Assembly (NCBI GenBank): GCA_937951675.1
Contig: CALFBI010000005.1
Span: forward strand, 31,014-95,013
Reading direction: 5' to 3'
Length of the DNA stretch: 64,000 nucleotides
Source of the DNA: an uncultured Verrucomicrobiales bacterium
GTDB lineage: Bacteria; Verrucomicrobiota; Verrucomicrobiia; Verrucomicrobiales; Akkermansiaceae
The notes beneath the pieces are model-generated. The model saw only the letters and a program-made list of their open reading frames with translations. It did not search any database and was not told the DNA's origin. The position numbers and the translations under genes are program-made. The first letter of the stretch is position 1, and the number at the start of each line of letters is the position of its first letter. Shown one piece after another: positions 1 through 9,308 of this stretch.

Positions 1-140
1 TCGAAAACATGTTGCGGGCCCTTCTGCTGAGAAGAGCTTGCTGCAGCACCACCCAACATCGCAGGAGCAAGGTGAGGGTATAAAAAGTATCCTAGTGCCC
101 CGAGCACAACCCAAATAATGATCCATCCCACGTATTTCAT
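1..140 (-). CDS. Small membrane protein, 5' end only
   Basis: The reading frame is open from an ATG at 140 down to the window edge, so only the first 46 residues are visible. They form one N-terminal hydrophobic segment (about residues 5-25, beginning MKYVGWIIIWVVLG) followed by a small Ala/Ser/Gln-rich stretch. This looks like a signal anchor or membrane anchor with the rest of the protein outside the window. It is divergent from polA. I do not recognise the family and no function can be given. Confidence 0.55.
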   Translation of the reverse strand, partial: MKYVGWIIIWVVLGALGYFLYPHLAPAMLGGAAASSSQQKGPQHVF

Positions 141-244
141 GTCTTGCTAATCTACCCTTCTCTTAGGAAAGCTTCCAAGTGTTTTCTTTCTTTCATTTTG
201 AGAAAGCGCTTGTGAAGCCGCTCAGTCATTTCAATATAGGAACC

Positions 245-3034
245 ATGGCAATTTTGACGAAGCGGCTTTTCCTCCTTGATGGAATGGCTCTGGTTTATCG
301 AGCACATTTTGCTCTCATTCGTAGTCCTATCTTTAACTCCAAAGGAGTCAACACTTCCGCGGCCTATGGATTCACGAATACGCTCTTAACGATTATTGAA
401 AAAGAAGCCCCGACTCATCTCGCCCTTGTCTTTGACACCTCTGCTCCCACTCTCCGGCATGAGCTTTATCCCGAATACAAAGCACAGCGTGATGCGATGC
501 CTGAGGAACTCGCCGCAGCTATTCCGGTCGTTAAGGAAATTTGTGAAGCCTTTCGGATTCCCGTCATTACCAAAGATGGCTTCGAAGCCGACGATATTAT
601 CGGAACCTTAGCCTCTCAAGCGGACCTCGCGGGGGATTTTGAAACCTTCATGGTCACCCCTGACAAAGACTTTGCGCAACTGGTTACCGAAACGACTAAA
701 ATATGGAAGCCCGGTCGACAAGGCAGTGATCGTGAAATTTTAGACCTACCTGCTATTTTAGAAAAATGGGAAATCGAACGAAGCTCGCAAGTGATCGACA
801 TCTTAGCCCTCTGGGGTGATGTCTCTGATAATATCCCAGGGATCCCAGGGATTGGGGAAAAAACGGCTAAAAAGCTGATGAAGCAATTCGATTCCGTCGA
901 AGGCCTCCTTGCTAACACTGATCAGTTAAAGGGGAAACAAAAAGAGAATGTCATTAATTACTCTGAACAAGCTCTTCTTTCAAAAAAACTCACTACTATC
1001 ATTACTGATGTTGAAGTCGATATGAGGCCTGATGACCTGATTAGACATGAACGAGATGATGTTCTCACTAACGAGCTTTTCACCCGGCTTGAATTTAGAG
1101 GCCTGACCAAAAGACTTTATTCAAAGTCTAAAAATACCGATCTAAAAACTGAACCAAAGGATGAATCCGTCGAAACGATTTTTGATCAATTCAAAACAAT
1201 TGAAGATGTCTCTGTTCAATATGAGCTCGTGGATACGGAGAAAAAGAAAACGGCACTTTTTGAACACCTACTTCAATCTCAGGCTTTTTGCTTCGATCTA
1301 GAAACGACTTCTCTTAATCGCTTTGAAGCCGTCATTCTTGGAATCGCCTTTTCCTGGGAAAAAGAAAAAGCCTTTTACTTACCTATCAAGACTCCTGAAG
1401 ACCTGATTGAAGTCAAAAAAGTCTTTCAACATCAGGCTACCAAAGTAGGTCATCATCTTCATTATGATCTCGCGGTCCTTCTTCATCACGGCATTAGGGT
1501 CGAAGGCCCTTTTTTAGATACGTTTATTATTCATTCTCTTCTCGAGCCTGGGCAAAAACACACCATGGATTACCTCGCGGAATCCTTGCTTGGGTATCAA
1601 CCCATCAAATTAGTCGACCTCGCTTTAGAAAGTGCTACCGATCAAGATGGTAACGATTTATTTACTGAAGCCGCCAAGAAAAAAGCGGGGAAGGACCTCG
1701 ACATGAAGTCAATCCCTCTCGAAAAACTTGCCCGATATGCTTGTGAAGATGCTGATATCACCTGGCAGCTTGCTGAAAAGCTTCTCCCTCAAATCACTGA
1801 GCGAAAACTAGACCTCATCTATAAAGAAGTAGAAGCCCCCTTACTTCCTGTCCTGATCAAAATGGAGGCAGAAGGGATCAAGGTAAATGAACCTGCTTTA
1901 AGCGAAATCGGAACTCAGCTAGGGGCTCTTTTAGAAAATCTTACCACACAGATTTATCAAGAAGCGCAAAAAGAATTCAATCTAAACTCCCCCAAGCAGC
2001 TTGGAGAAATTCTCTTCAATGAGCTTAAACTTGTTGAGAAGCCTAAGAAAACAAAAACAGGACAGTTCAAAACAGACGAACAAACTCTGAGTCAACTTGC
2101 TCCAAAGCACCCGATTGTTGCGAACATCTTATCTTACCGGGAAGCCGCCAAACTCAAATCTACCTATGTCGACGCGCTTCCCAATCATATCGCACCGCAT
2201 AGCGGAAGAATTCACAGCCACTTTCATCAAGTCCTAACTGCAACTGGACGCTTAGCATCAAGTGACCCAAATCTCCAAAATATCCCGATTCGTTCTGAAG
2301 CGGGACGAAGCATCCGGGGTGCCTTTGTTCCTCGCGGACCTGAGTTCACTTTACTCGCGGCCGATTACTCACAAATCGAGCTTCGAGTCATGGCTGCGAT
2401 GGCAGAGGATTCGAACATGATCGAAGCTTTCACGCAGAATCTCGATATTCATACTGCTACTGCAGCCACTGTCTTTGATGTTTCTAATGATGAAGTCACC
2501 TCAAAAATGAGACGCACCGCTAAAATGGTGAACTTTGGAATTATTTACGGAATCTCCGCCTTTGGCTTATCGCAGCGACTCGACATCCCCCGAAGCGAAG
2601 CCGCGCAGATCATCGAGACTTACTTCACCAAGTATCACCGGATCAAATCATACATGGAAGAAACAATCGAAGCGGCACGTGAACACGGTTTCGTCGAGAC
2701 CCTCTGTGGAAGACGCCGTTATCTTCCTGACCTTCAGTCTCGGAATAAAATGGTGAGCAACAATGCAGAACGAGCCGCCATCAATACTCCGATCCAAGGA
2801 ACCGCTGCAGATATGATCAAAATCGCAATGATCAAGGTGGATCGACTCTTAGAAGGTAAAAAGAGTCGCCTCATTCTCCAAGTTCACGATGAACTTGTGT
2901 TCGATTTGCACTCAAGCGAACACGATCTCATCGAGCCGATTAAAAGCTGTATGAGCGAAGCTCTTGCGCTACCTCATCAGATTCCTTTACTGGTTGAGAC
3001 AGGTCTCGGTAAAACTTGGCTCGAAGCCCACTAA
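245..3034 (+). CDS. polA: DNA polymerase I
   Basis: Repair and Okazaki-fragment polymerase, 929 residues from the ATG at 245. An upstream in-frame start at 179 would add 22 residues before the family's usual beginning (MAILTKRLFLLDGMALVYR), so 245 is preferred. All three domains are present. The N-terminal 5'-3' exonuclease has a helix-hairpin-helix (GIPGIGEKTAKKL). The 3'-5' proofreading domain keeps its acidic residues (DLETTSL near residue 350, then YACEDAD). The polymerase domain has motif A (DYSQIELRVMA, about 707), motif B (RRTAKMVNFGIIYG) and motif C (QVHDELVFD, about 880). Many bacterial PolA proteins have lost proofreading; this one appears to retain it. The next gene follows closely on the same strand. 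Confidence 0.97.
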   Translation: MAILTKRLFLLDGMALVYRAHFALIRSPIFNSKGVNTSAAYGFTNTLLTIIEKEAPTHLALVFDTSAPTLRHELYPEYKAQRDAMPEELAAAIPVVKEICEAFRIPVITKDGFEADDIIGTLASQADLAGDFETFMVTPDKDFAQLVTETTKIWKPGRQGSDREILDLPAILEKWEIERSSQVIDILALWGDVSDNIPGIPGIGEKTAKKLMKQFDSVEGLLANTDQLKGKQKENVINYSEQALLSKKLTTIITDVEVDMRPDDLIRHERDDVLTNELFTRLEFRGLTKRLYSKSKNTDLKTEPKDESVETIFDQFKTIEDVSVQYELVDTEKKKTALFEHLLQSQAFCFDLETTSLNRFEAVILGIAFSWEKEKAFYLPIKTPEDLIEVKKVFQHQATKVGHHLHYDLAVLLHHGIRVEGPFLDTFIIHSLLEPGQKHTMDYLAESLLGYQPIKLVDLALESATDQDGNDLFTEAAKKKAGKDLDMKSIPLEKLARYACEDADITWQLAEKLLPQITERKLDLIYKEVEAPLLPVLIKMEAEGIKVNEPALSEIGTQLGALLENLTTQIYQEAQKEFNLNSPKQLGEILFNELKLVEKPKKTKTGQFKTDEQTLSQLAPKHPIVANILSYREAAKLKSTYVDALPNHIAPHSGRIHSHFHQVLTATGRLASSDPNLQNIPIRSEAGRSIRGAFVPRGPEFTLLAADYSQIELRVMAAMAEDSNMIEAFTQNLDIHTATAATVFDVSNDEVTSKMRRTAKMVNFGIIYGISAFGLSQRLDIPRSEAAQIIETYFTKYHRIKSYMEETIEAAREHGFVETLCGRRRYLPDLQSRNKMVSNNAERAAINTPIQGTAADMIKIAMIKVDRLLEGKKSRLILQVHDELVFDLHSSEHDLIEPIKSCMSEALALPHQIPLLVETGLGKTWLEAH

Positions 3035-3054
3035 AACCCTGCCTCCTTACTTTG

Positions 3055-4071
3055 ATGTCTCTCCTTGCCTCACCTTCTTACAATGACCCAGAATATTGGA
3101 TCTGGTGCGGCTCTGTTATCAAAGACCCTCATCACCGCCAAAACCCTCAAGGCAGCTATATAATGCTAGCCTCACGTTGGCCGAAAAAACTCCCCTTTGT
3201 GGCCTGGGCCACTCATAGCGAGATCGTCCTAGCACGTGCCAAAAAGGCGGAAGGGCCTTACCATTATGAAAAAACGGTCCTTCCGGCTGGCCAAGGAGAC
3301 CGGTGGGATAATGCCGCGATCCATAACCCCAACTTTTTCTATCACGAAGGAACCTTCCTCTGCTTCTACTGTGGCACACACCGCTCCGGGCGGGTTGATC
3401 TCACTCCTCCCCCCGAGGGCGGAAACTCTGAAGACTGGAAAAACTGTTGGAACACACAACGAATTGGAGTGGCTTGGACCGACGATCTTAACTCCGAATG
3501 GAAGCGAAGTGAGCTTCCCCTCCTAGAGCCTCGATCGCAAAAATGGGATGCGATCATCACCTCTAACCCGGCCGCCTCATGGAACCCGTTGACCAAGCAA
3601 TGGCTTCTCTACTATAAAAGCATTTCTCTTCCTTACTCTGGAACATCTCTACCCGCGCCCTTTGAGCTTGGAGTCGCGGCAGGGTCTGATTTCAAAAAGC
3701 CTTTTACTCGTCTTCTGGATCACCCGCTCTTTCCAGCTGGCTCTGACCTTGAAGACCCTTTCGTTTGGCACGATGGTCAATCATTCCACATGCTTGCCAA
3801 AGATATGACGGGCTCCCTTTCCGGTGAAAAGCGCGCTGGTGTTCACGCTATCAGTCCTGACGGCTTAAAATGGGCCCCACAACCACCTTACCCAGCTTAC
3901 TCTCGTCACTTACAGTGGCCTGAGGGAGAAGCCACCACCCAAGACTTTCTCGAACGACCTCATTACCTCCCTTCTGAAAAGGTTCTTTTCTTTGCCACCG
4001 CTCAAACGAGTAACGGGACCTATACGGGGATTCATCACAGTTTTAATGTGAGCACCCCTTTTGAAATCTGA
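3055..4071 (+). CDS. GH43/GH117-like five-bladed beta-propeller glycosidase
   Basis: 338 residues from the ATG at 3055. A TTG at 3016 is in frame but lies inside polA. The protein begins directly with a propeller-like sequence (NDPEYWIWCGSVIKD) and has no signal peptide, so it should be cytoplasmic. Repeated blade-type motifs are visible: WDNAAIHNPNFFYHEG with FLCFYCGTH, ITSNPAASWNP, and DLEDPFVWHDGQSFHMLAKD. This pattern fits the clan of GH43/GH32/GH117-like enzymes common in polysaccharide-degrading marine bacteria. The substrate cannot be read from the sequence. It converges on the topoisomerase gene with only a 13-bp gap, and no terminator is evident between them. Confidence 0.7.
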   Translation: MSLLASPSYNDPEYWIWCGSVIKDPHHRQNPQGSYIMLASRWPKKLPFVAWATHSEIVLARAKKAEGPYHYEKTVLPAGQGDRWDNAAIHNPNFFYHEGTFLCFYCGTHRSGRVDLTPPPEGGNSEDWKNCWNTQRIGVAWTDDLNSEWKRSELPLLEPRSQKWDAIITSNPAASWNPLTKQWLLYYKSISLPYSGTSLPAPFELGVAAGSDFKKPFTRLLDHPLFPAGSDLEDPFVWHDGQSFHMLAKDMTGSLSGEKRAGVHAISPDGLKWAPQPPYPAYSRHLQWPEGEATTQDFLERPHYLPSEKVLFFATAQTSNGTYTGIHHSFNVSTPFEI

Positions 4072-4084
4072 GCTAAAGAATTTC

Positions 4085-5932
4085 TTAGACTTCGGCTTTA
4101 TCGACATCCTCTCTCAAGTGCTCGATAATATACTGCTGCCGGTCGGGGGTATTTTTCCCCATATAAAACGCGAGCAACTCTTTCAGAGCTCGCCCTTCTT
4201 CCATCTTCACAGGGTCGAGTCGCATCTCATCCCCAATCATAAAACGAAACTCGTCTGGAGAAATTTCTCCGAGTCCTTTGAAACGTGTGATTTCCGGGTT
4301 TTTTCCGCATTTTTTTTCTGCCGTTTGCCGTTCTTCTTCATCGTAGCAGTAATACGTTTCTTTTTTATTTCTTACTCGGAAAAGAGGGGTCTGAAGAATG
4401 GACAAATGCCCTTCCCTAATAAGTTCTGGGAAGAACTGTAAAAAGAACGTCAACAGTAGCATCCGAATATGCATGCCATCAACATCGGCATCAGTCGCGA
4501 TCACTACCTGATTATACCGAAGCCCTTCGATCCCGTCTTCGATCCCTAAAGCGGCTTGAAGAAGAGCGAACTCTTCATTTTCATAAACCACCTTTTTAGC
4601 CAAGCTATAGGTATTTAAAGGTTTCCCTCGTAAAGAGAATACCGCTTGCGTCTCCACGTCTCGGCTTTTCGTAATAGAACCACTCGCCGAGTCACCCTCT
4701 GTAATAAAGACGGTCGTTTCTTCACGGCGCTTATGCTTTGTATTAAAATGGGCCCGGCAATCACGAAGCTTTTTATTATGGACCTTCACTTGCTTCGCTC
4801 TTTCACGCGCCAGTTTTTTAACTCCTTTGAGTTCTTTGCGTTCGCGCTCTGCTGCTAAAATTCGTTTTTGAAGAGCCTCCGCTGCGGCCGGATAACGGTG
4901 CAGGTAATTATCGAGTTGCTCCTTCAAAAAATTGGTTACGAAAGTTCGAATTGTCTCACCATCGGGAGCAATTTGAGCACTTCCTAATTTTGTTTTAGTC
5001 TGACTTTCGAAAACAGGTTCTTCGATGCGCACCACAATGGCAGCTTCAATCCCTGCTCTGATATCAGCAGGGTCGTAGGTCTTTTTATAAAACTCCCGCA
5101 CGACCTTGACCACTGCTTCCCTAAAGGCCGCAAGATGAGTCCCTCCTTGAGTCGTATGCTGACCATTCACGAAAGAGTAATAGTCTTCGCTACTTTTCAT
5201 GGTATGGGTGAAGACAACCTCAATGTCTTTCCCCTTCAAATGAATCGGATCATAAAGAGGGTCTTCATCCATCTCTTCACGTAAAAGATCAAGTAAGCCA
5301 GCTTTTGATTTAAATTTCTTCCCATTCAAAATCAACGTTAGCCCCGGATTCAAATAAGAGTAATACCGGCACATCTTTTCGATATACTGATAGCGCACGG
5401 TGATTCGTTTCGGAAAAATACTTCGGTCTACCTCAAAGGCTAAGCGAGTGCCATTGGGAGCATCATCCTTCCGAGGACGCTTCATTTCATCAACAACCTC
5501 TCCCTTACTAAATTCAATCGCTTTGGTTTCACCATCTCTCCAGGCCTGAATCTCGAAAAAGCTTGAAAGGGCATTCACCGCCTTAATTCCTACTCCGTTG
5601 AGCCCTACCGATTTTTTAAAAGCATCACTATCATACTTAGCTCCGGTATTAATCTTAGCAGCACAATCCATCAGTTTTCCCAATGGAATGCCTCGCCCAT
5701 AATCTCTAACCTCAACTCGAGTATCTTCAGCAACATCAATCTCGATATGCTTGCCAAACCCCATCATGTGCTCATCAATCGAGTTATCGAGAGCTTCTTT
5801 AAGCAGGATGTAAATCCCATCATCTGCTGCGGTGCCATCACCCAGCTTCCCGATATACATCCCTGGGCGAAGCCTAATATGCTCCTTCCAGTCTAAACTC
5901 TTAATATCAGATTCAGTATAACTTGTGGCCAT
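4085..5932 (-). CDS. parE: Type IIA topoisomerase subunit B (ParE/GyrB family)
   Basis: 615-residue ATPase subunit of a type IIA topoisomerase, probably topoisomerase IV, which decatenates chromosomes with a ParC partner that is not in this window. The GHKL ATPase site is clear: EALDNSIDE (E46, N50), RDYGRGIP (D77) and the glycine loop SVGLNGVG (108-115). The TOPRIM part has EGDSASG and then [12 protein letters not shown]. The C-terminal [13 protein letters not shown] motif is also present. It lacks the extra insertion of proteobacterial GyrB and is close to ParE length. A GyrB paralogue cannot be fully excluded without the rest of the genome. Confidence 0.88.
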   Translation of the reverse strand: MATSYTESDIKSLDWKEHIRLRPGMYIGKLGDGTAADDGIYILLKEALDNSIDEHMMGFGKHIEIDVAEDTRVEVRDYGRGIPLGKLMDCAAKINTGAKYDSDAFKKSVGLNGVGIKAVNALSSFFEIQAWRDGETKAIEFSKGEVVDEMKRPRKDDAPNGTRLAFEVDRSIFPKRITVRYQYIEKMCRYYSYLNPGLTLILNGKKFKSKAGLLDLLREEMDEDPLYDPIHLKGKDIEVVFTHTMKSSEDYYSFVNGQHTTQGGTHLAAFREAVVKVVREFYKKTYDPADIRAGIEAAIVVRIEEPVFESQTKTKLGSAQIAPDGETIRTFVTNFLKEQLDNYLHRYPAAAEALQKRILAAERERKELKGVKKLARERAKQVKVHNKKLRDCRAHFNTKHKRREETTVFITEGDSASGSITKSRDVETQAVFSLRGKPLNTYSLAKKVVYENEEFALLQAALGIEDGIEGLRYNQVVIATDADVDGMHIRMLLLTFFLQFFPELIREGHLSILQTPLFRVRNKKETYYCYDEEERQTAEKKCGKNPEITRFKGLGEISPDEFRFMIGDEMRLDPVKMEEGRALKELLAFYMGKNTPDRQQYIIEHLREDVDKAEV

Positions 5933-6020
5933 GCTTAAAGACGTTAAAAACGATAGTTAAGCATCCTTAAATACTTCCTTGAGGTCAAGGCTTGAGAAAA
6001 GAGAGGAAAAACCAAGATAC

Positions 6021-6059
6021 TTAAAAGGCTCGCCCTCTAAAGAGAAGCGAGCCTTTTAA
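6021..6059 (-). terminator. Hairpin terminator after the M15A peptidase gene
   Basis: TTAAAAGGCTCGC at 6021-6033 pairs perfectly with GCGAGCCTTTTAA at 6047-6059 around a 13-nt loop. The stem ends are A/T-rich on both strands. It lies just downstream of the peptidase stop at 6080 and upstream of the parE start, so it probably ends the peptidase transcript. Confidence 0.7.
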
Positions 6060-6079
6060 AAAAATGATAACGAAAAACT

Positions 6080-6670
6080 TTACCAATCCACATTATGCCC
6101 ACGTGTATCTACGTGAGTGAAGCTAGAATAATGGCCAATTCCTCCCTTGAAATAACCTTCTCTACGGAGCTGACGAGCCGCTTTTGTCACGGTCCATGGT
6201 GACGCATGAAATTGAAGATCCAGAGCAAAATTACGTTTATGCCATGATCGAGGCTTTGCTCCTGGGCAACGGGCATTATATGCAGGGCTTCGATAAGCTG
6301 ACGCGATACGTTTTAGAGGACGGCCTACTCGATCCACCATTTTATCCGCAACCAAAAGAGATTTGCGCATATTGGGCCAAGTTGACTTCGGAGGAAGTGT
6401 ATTCCAAACTGATCCTTTTCTACGAGCGTGAGCAACAATAACTTGCTGAACGGAAATATTACGCAATCGCAATCGCTTGATGTAACGAGCGTAAGCTTTC
6501 AAATTAGGACCCTGCCGTCTGACCCATTCTTGTGGCATTTTGCTTGTATCGAGGCCCACAACTGCGCCTCCAAACATATAAGCATCAGCAGATTGCGAAG
6601 AAATCGCCAATCCTCCAGCAACAAGACCTAAAGTCGATAAAAACTGACGGCGGTTGGAATTCAATACCAT
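6080..6670 (-). CDS. Exported M15A-like (YcbK/DUF882) peptidase
   Basis: 196 residues from the ATG at 6670; an in-frame ATG at 6718 adds 16 polar residues. The N-terminus has a twin-arginine-type signal (SNRRQFLSTLGLVAGGLAIS) followed by a likely cleavage site, so export by Tat is inferred. The C-terminal half carries the zinc-peptidase pattern of the M15A/YcbK family: SAYRSPAYN, SWHKRNFALDLQF and FTHVDTRG. These supply the likely His, Asp and His ligands. Related proteins act on peptidoglycan peptides. The usual Gly in the SxHxxGxAxD motif is Asn here, so activity is not certain. It stands alone, with its own terminator. Confidence 0.75.
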   Translation of the reverse strand: MVLNSNRRQFLSTLGLVAGGLAISSQSADAYMFGGAVVGLDTSKMPQEWVRRQGPNLKAYARYIKRLRLRNISVQQVIVAHARRKGSVWNTLPPKSTWPNMRKSLLVADKMVDRVGRPLKRIASAYRSPAYNARCPGAKPRSWHKRNFALDLQFHASPWTVTKAARQLRREGYFKGGIGHYSSFTHVDTRGHNVDW

Positions 6671-6785
6671 TGCCCCTTCCTCACAACATGGGAAATCGGT
6701 AGTTGAATCTTTTTGCATGCAAGTGTGTTACAACCTCTGAGATCTTCTGGCCAGCAAAAAACTTCTTTGTGACTCAAGTTTTTTC

Positions 6786-7616
6786 TCATTCTAGAATAAA
6801 AGAGCCGGGTTCCCAATCAGGCTTAGGATAAGACATTTGTAACTGATTAAGGTGCTCAACAATAATCTGTGTAATAACGATATTACGATACCACTTCCGA
6901 TCTGAAGGAATTACATACCAAGGCGAATTCTCCTTACTCGTCTTACTGAGTAAATCGCCATAAGCTCCCATAAATTCACTCCACCGGGAACGATCTTTCA
7001 GATCATCGGGGTTAAATTTCCAATGTTTCGCTGGATTATCGAGACGCGATTGCAATCTCTGCTTTTGCTCATCTTTCGAGATGTGGAGAAAAAGCTTAAT
7101 AATAATCGTCCCCTCTTCTGCCAACATGTGCTCGAAATCAACCACATGCCGATATCTTTTTTTCCAAACTTGATCTTCGAAAATTTTCTTCACGCGGACG
7201 GCAATAATGTCTTCGTAATGGCTGCGATTAAAAACGGTGATTTGACCTTTCGCCGGGGCGTGCTGATGAATCCTCCAAAGAAAGTCGTGACCCAACTCTT
7301 CCGCATTTGGCTTTTTAAACGACTGAACATGAATCCCCTGCGGATCAACTGTCGAAAAAACGCTCTTCACTGTGCCATCTTTCCCTCCTGTATCCATCGC
7401 CTGGATCACTACTAAAACTTTATGTTTCCCTTGGGCGTAGAGCACTTTCTGAAGTTGACGTAACTCCAAAAGCAATTCCTTCAATTTCTTATCTGCCTCT
7501 TTTTTATCGAGATCTTCTTCGACCAAACTCAAATCATCCGTCGGAATTTGGTTTAAATCAATATGAGATCCTTCAGGAACGAGATACGGATGTTTTGATA
7601 AATCTGAAAAAAGCAT
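6786..7616 (-). CDS. ppk2: Polyphosphate kinase 2 family protein
   Basis: 276 residues. The ATG at 7616 has a good ribosome-binding site (AGGAG, 12 bases before the ATG), whereas a GTG at 7628 would overlap that site. The P-loop fold shows Walker A (AMDTGGKDGT) and the lid/Walker B region (FNRSHYEDI), followed by NPAKHWKFNPDDLKDR and a PWYVIPSDRKWYRN block typical of single-domain PPK2. The pattern resembles class III enzymes, which transfer phosphate from polyphosphate to AMP or ADP, but class is an inference. The gene is divergent from the ppx-like/ppk1 pair, which suggests a polyphosphate metabolism island. Confidence 0.9.
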   Translation of the reverse strand: MLFSDLSKHPYLVPEGSHIDLNQIPTDDLSLVEEDLDKKEADKKLKELLLELRQLQKVLYAQGKHKVLVVIQAMDTGGKDGTVKSVFSTVDPQGIHVQSFKKPNAEELGHDFLWRIHQHAPAKGQITVFNRSHYEDIIAVRVKKIFEDQVWKKRYRHVVDFEHMLAEEGTIIIKLFLHISKDEQKQRLQSRLDNPAKHWKFNPDDLKDRSRWSEFMGAYGDLLSKTSKENSPWYVIPSDRKWYRNIVITQIIVEHLNQLQMSYPKPDWEPGSFILE

Positions 7617-7742
7617 TTCAAGTAACACTCCTAAAAAAGCGAGCCTAAGACAAGGTTCATCTTTCTTTTACTGAGTCATTTTATTATCAGAGCTTGAGAG
7701 TTGCCATAAGCACTTCATTTGTATAAAAATAGTTCGATTTCT

Positions 7743-9308
7743 ATGTCAGAACGAGAGCGCCCATCCGCTACCCTTACCGCTTCGGTCCATATTGGAGCGA
7801 GCTCCGCTTCAATGTTGGTGACGAATGTTTCTGATCCCTCGCACCCTGTTGAAATTTCCTTTTTAGAGCAACCGCTCCCTCTCGCTCGAGACATCTTTCT
7901 AGAATCTAAATTACGCCGAGCCACGGTTGAGCGAACTGTCACCATCATCAAGGGGTTCCTCGCGCACCTCAAAGAGCTCGGAGGAGGTTTAGAAACGATC
8001 AAACGAGCTGTCACTACCAACATTCTCGTGGAGTCCAGTAATAATGACTCCTTCCTGACCCGGATTTCGGTCGCTACTGGAATCAACCTCGAAATCCTCG
8101 ATGATGGGGAAATGACAAGGTTGATCTACTTAAAAACAAGGAGACGCCTTCGTGAAACACCCTCCATGAAAAAGAGAACAACCCTCTTAATTCATGTTGG
8201 CCCAGGGAACACCCGCGCGATTCTTTTTCGGAAAGGAAAAATTGTCCGCTACACTTCATATCGCCTGGGAGCTTATCGAGCGATCGAGTCGATCGAGCAA
8301 GGATTTGAAACCTCTGAAATTCCACCAGGAGTCATTCGCCGACACTGCCAAGCACAAGTAGATCAGATTCGTTACGAATATCAAAAAGAAGAGGTGCAAG
8401 ACCTCGTCATCATTGGATACGAAGTCCAGCACCTCTCCAGTCATCTGACTCTCAAATCAAATGATTCTGAAATTTCAATCGAAGCGTTGAAACAAGTCAT
8501 CACTCGTGCCTCAAAGATGAATGATGACCAAATGGTGAATCATTTTCAAATCGATTACGAGGTAACTCCTTCTCTCCTCGCAGCCTTAGTAATCAATCAT
8601 CAAATCACCGAAGCATTCCAACTCTCTAGTCTGCGAGTTCCTGGGTCTGACTTTGAAAAAGGACTTTTACTAGACCTTCCTAGTTCCCCTTCTCTTTCTC
8701 AAGATTTCTCAGACGAAGTCCTTCGATCAGCCACGATTCTTGCCAAGAAATATCAAACTCACCCGAAACACTCTCTTCACGTTGCCTCGCTTTGCGAGCA
8801 ACTTTTTGAGGCCACTACCGAACTTCACCAGCTCGACCCTCGGGACCACCTCCTTTTAAAAGTGGCTTCGATCGTGCATGAAGTCGGCGGCTACATTAGT
8901 GCTCGAGCACATCACAAGCACTCGCTTTACCTGATTCTTAATAGCGAGATTTTCGGACTCGGAAAAAAAGACGTGACGATGGTCGGTCTCGTAGCTCGCT
9001 ACCACCGTCAATCTGCGCCTAAACCGGGGCACGAAATTTATCGAGACCTGAGTCAGCAAGACCGAATTCGAGTCTGCAAACTAGCAAGTATTATTCGTAT
9101 TGCGGATGCTTTAGAAAAAACGCATTCCCAAAGAATTAAACGAATTGAAGTTCACATGACTCCCCAAAAGCTTAAAATCACCTGCATCGGGATCCATGAC
9201 CTTACTGCTGAAAATATGGCCATTCAGCAAAAATCAGACTTATTCGAGAAAACATTCGGAATGAAAGTATCTCTCAAAGAAGACCCTAACCTTATCTCAT
9301 CCACTTGA
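7743..9308 (+). CDS. Ppx/GppA-like protein with HD domain, altered phosphate loops
   Basis: 521 residues from the ATG at 7743. An N-terminal Ppx/GppA (actin-fold) region is followed by a C-terminal HD-like domain with HSLHVASLCEQL, IVHEVGGYIS, HHKHSLYLI and RIADALEK. The order and length fit exopolyphosphatase/guanosine pentaphosphatase proteins. The two phosphate-binding loops are changed: the usual DxGSNS is HIGASS, and the usual DIGGGSTE is HVGPGNTR. The acidic EEAR motif is GEMTR. These changes argue against ordinary exopolyphosphatase activity, so it may be a sensor or regulator. Its stop overlaps the ppk1 start by 4 bp, so the two are probably translated together. A weak TATAAA at 7722-7727 precedes the start. 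Confidence 0.8.
   Translation: MSERERPSATLTASVHIGASSASMLVTNVSDPSHPVEISFLEQPLPLARDIFLESKLRRATVERTVTIIKGFLAHLKELGGGLETIKRAVTTNILVESSNNDSFLTRISVATGINLEILDDGEMTRLIYLKTRRRLRETPSMKKRTTLLIHVGPGNTRAILFRKGKIVRYTSYRLGAYRAIESIEQGFETSEIPPGVIRRHCQAQVDQIRYEYQKEEVQDLVIIGYEVQHLSSHLTLKSNDSEISIEALKQVITRASKMNDDQMVNHFQIDYEVTPSLLAALVINHQITEAFQLSSLRVPGSDFEKGLLLDLPSSPSLSQDFSDEVLRSATILAKKYQTHPKHSLHVASLCEQLFEATTELHQLDPRDHLLLKVASIVHEVGGYISARAHHKHSLYLILNSEIFGLGKKDVTMVGLVARYHRQSAPKPGHEIYRDLSQQDRIRVCKLASIIRIADALEKTHSQRIKRIEVHMTPQKLKITCIGIHDLTAENMAIQQKSDLFEKTFGMKVSLKEDPNLISST

Noticed and set aside
179..244. Possible 22-residue N-terminal extension of polA
   Set aside because: The conserved PolA sequence begins at the ATG at 245, and the extension has no similarity to the family.
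6184..6441. Plus-strand open frame inside the M15A peptidase gene
   Set aside because: The minus-strand frame encodes a complete signal peptide and zinc-peptidase motifs, so the plus frame is a shadow.
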